Shown: positions 62,001 to 64,000 of the stretch, in pieces | How the letters are laid out: each line of letters begins with the position of its first letter | How positions within the stretch are numbered: position 1 is the first letter of the stretch | Assembly: GCF_008831285.2 (NCBI RefSeq) | Contig: NC_045146.1 | Location: 22,275,703-22,339,702, forward strand | Length of the DNA stretch: 64,000 nt | Source of the DNA: Nymphaea colorata | Lineage: Eukaryota; Streptophyta; Magnoliopsida; Nymphaeales; Nymphaeaceae | Reading direction: 5' to 3' | The notes under the pieces: generated by a model | Told to the model about the DNA's origin: nothing | Seen by the model: the letters and a program-made list of their open reading frames with translations, nothing else | Databases searched by the model: none | Translations under genes and position numbers: made by a program

Positions 62001-64000
62001 TTCCCCGTACTGGCCTCGCGTGCGCCGATCATACGGACTACCTGGAAACCTAAGCCGTAAATTATGGTATTACCCTTGGACTGTGTTTAATAAAGTGGGT
62101 TTTGTTAGGGGCAGTTTTGTCATTTATTAACAACATCGAAATTGGATGCCCTGCAGTTTTACCAGACCCTTGAACACCTCAGACCGACAGATCGAACGGA
62201 TCGGATCCGCTTGTTGCGCTATAAAGAATCTGCCGGATCCAGATCGCATGATCTGGGATTTGGTTTCCGTGCTTGCAGGCCCGAACCCGAGCTAAAACTA
62301 GAGGCGCGGAGGGGTATTTTAGTCATTTGGAGAATTAAAAAGCCGAAACGCGCGCTGAATGGAGCGGACCTTGCCGGTCAACACCTTCCGCCCCGACATG
62401 CCGTCGAAGTTGGTCCAACTCGGATCTCGAATTCCACGTGGCGCTTTCCTTCAAAGCAACGCGAAAAGGAATTTTGGCTCTCTGAGCGACGGCCCCGTGA
62501 AAGGCGAAAATTTCACATAAAGGGGGGCGGACCTTAAATTATTTACGAATCATCGCCACGAATTTCGTTATTACGTACAAACTGTTTGCTTCTTTTTCTC
62601 GTTCCTTTCACGGTGGTACAGTCAACTAAAACAATTAGAACGCTTTATTGTTCATCAGCTGCACGATGAATTAATACTTGAATGAGATTTTACGTCGCAT
62701 TGAAGCATTTGAAATGCATTCATTTCTAAGTTAGACTTTTTAGCCTCAAGGTAAAAAGAGAGAAAAAAAAAAAGCTTCATGTGAAAATGAGCTACAATGA
62801 CATCCAAAGCAAGAAGCAGGTCGAATCTGGGTAGTATGAAACCCTTTTAAGCAAGATCACGTTCAAAGTTTATATGTGACCTGGTTATAGGCGTTGTGGT
62901 AAAAAAAAAATTGACATAGAGAGATGAAGTTTTCACCTAACTCTTATCTTCTTAAAACTCTTATCTTCTTAAGGTGCTTTTGATTCTACAGTTCAACTTA
63001 CACACACATTGGTCTCTCCATCCTCTTTTTTTTTTTTTTTGCTTCATATGAAGTTGATGCTTCTAACATTCAACATAAATACTGACCAACTAAGTCATTG
63101 CACCAACTCATGTTCAATTTATCTCTAGCTTGGACAGAAGAGCGAAGTTGCCCTTCATTAATTCAAAATTCGTCTTTAGCCATGTGGTCAAATTCATTTT
63201 CCAATGATAAATATGGCTTCCATAGCTGCTATGGTACTTCTTGTATCCTAACTTTAAACGAACAACTCATTAACTTGATTTGCCTTTTTCTAAGTTCAAC
63301 GAAGAATTGAATTCATGATTTATGAGTTCATGACTTTTTTCAAATTCATCTTTCTTTGGATCTCACTGCCTTCAACTTTGTGCCGCTTCCTTCCTTACAA
63401 ATCCTTCAAAGAAGGTCATTGAATGCAAACAGGACAGGACACCTCTTTGTCAACAACTCTGGAAGATGAAAACTTTTCAAATTTACCGAATATGTGGAAC
63501 TACTACTCTATAGCAAAAGAGTTAGCTGTTAAATAAAGTTCAAACTTAATTTCATATCTTTCACCATCCATGTCCTGCCACTTTGATCCCTGAATCGAGG
63601 CCTTAATTATCTGATTCTATAAAATCAAATCCAGATTATATCATTTTGCAGATAGAAGTCACCCGTGATTTTGCTTTTTTTGTAAAGTATAGAAATTCCG
63701 GGCTTGACCTTAGTTTAGTTGCCAAAGGGAAATGAAAAGTAAGGTGGTTTTTATCTTATAGAGTGGGCCAAGCCGACAAATAGCTTTTCCATTTAGAAGA
63801 AAATAGAAGTAAAACGTACACTTTTCGCTAGTTTGAATTTAGCTGCCTTAAAGCTTGGCGCCCATGTTTGATATTTATTGGAAAAAGTTGAGCCCGTATC
63901 TGAAATACAAAAAGTCGGAGGCTCTTATTCAAATAATGGTAAAAATCGAGACTTCAAATGAAACCGAGCACCCAAAAAATCCAAACCGTAGCGGGGGAGA
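56026..64000. other. Interval without a supported gene
   Basis: There is an AT microsatellite (59951-59970) and GA/AAG runs (60056-60110). Near 60350-60800 is a patch of worn ggatcggatc-type motifs. A GC-rich block at 61620-62540 is open on both strands but has no recognisable product. Two weak coding-like signals, near 57710-57976 (+) and 59545-59682 (-), are treated as findings, not genes. Confidence 0.45.

Noticed and set aside
61616..62537. ORFs of 130-138 codons in a GC-rich block, both strands
   Set aside because: Arg/Pro-rich low-complexity translations with no domain, no splice support and overlap on both strands. They are explained by high GC content.

Overview
This is nuclear DNA of a flowering plant. 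The evidence is split genes with plant-type introns, chloroplast-directed proteins, two AP2/ERF transcription factors of the DREB class, and many short inverted-repeat transposons and microsatellites. I cannot name the species. The gene set is plant-wide, and the neighbour order hints at an unrearranged ancestral block. Exon boundaries were worked out by hand from splice signals, reading phase and family conservation. For the DIM1, TraB and GEN1 genes every exon joins in phase from ATG to stop.

Layout. 1-1.7 kb: the 3' end of a fructosamine/ribulosamine-3-kinase gene (+). 2.6-11.6 kb: a ten-exon KsgA/DIM1-family rRNA adenine dimethyltransferase of the plastid PFC1 type (-), with two related hAT-like elements in its introns. 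13.3-17.6 kb: a seven-exon TraB/PrgY-family gene (-) whose first intron starts with GC. 17.6-25.7 kb: non-coding, with microsatellites. 25.75-26.4 kb: an intronless DREB/ERF group III gene (+). 26.4-44.4 kb: a transposon-rich interval holding a Tourist-like element, hAT-like elements, a foldback pair around a probable LTR, and tandem repeats. 44.4-45.1 kb: an intronless CBF/DREB1 gene (+). 45.5-52.5 kb: an eight-exon GEN1-type Holliday-junction resolvase gene (-). 52.5-64 kb: no gene I can support, apart from an exon-like piece near 59.6 kb and a minisatellite.

How the genes relate. They do not form a pathway; the interest is in their order. From memory of Arabidopsis, PFC1 and GEN1 are near neighbours on chromosome 1, while a TraB gene, ERF025 and CBF4 are near neighbours on chromosome 5. 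This window interleaves both sets (PFC1, TraB, ERF, CBF, GEN1), as expected of an ancestral block later split by duplication and gene loss. The two DREB genes share a C-terminal activation module and a motif after the AP2 domain, and look like old tandem copies. Other points worth a second look are a PCNA-binding-like motif near the GEN1 C-terminus, two GC-AG introns, and several transposons with target-site duplications that can be read directly.
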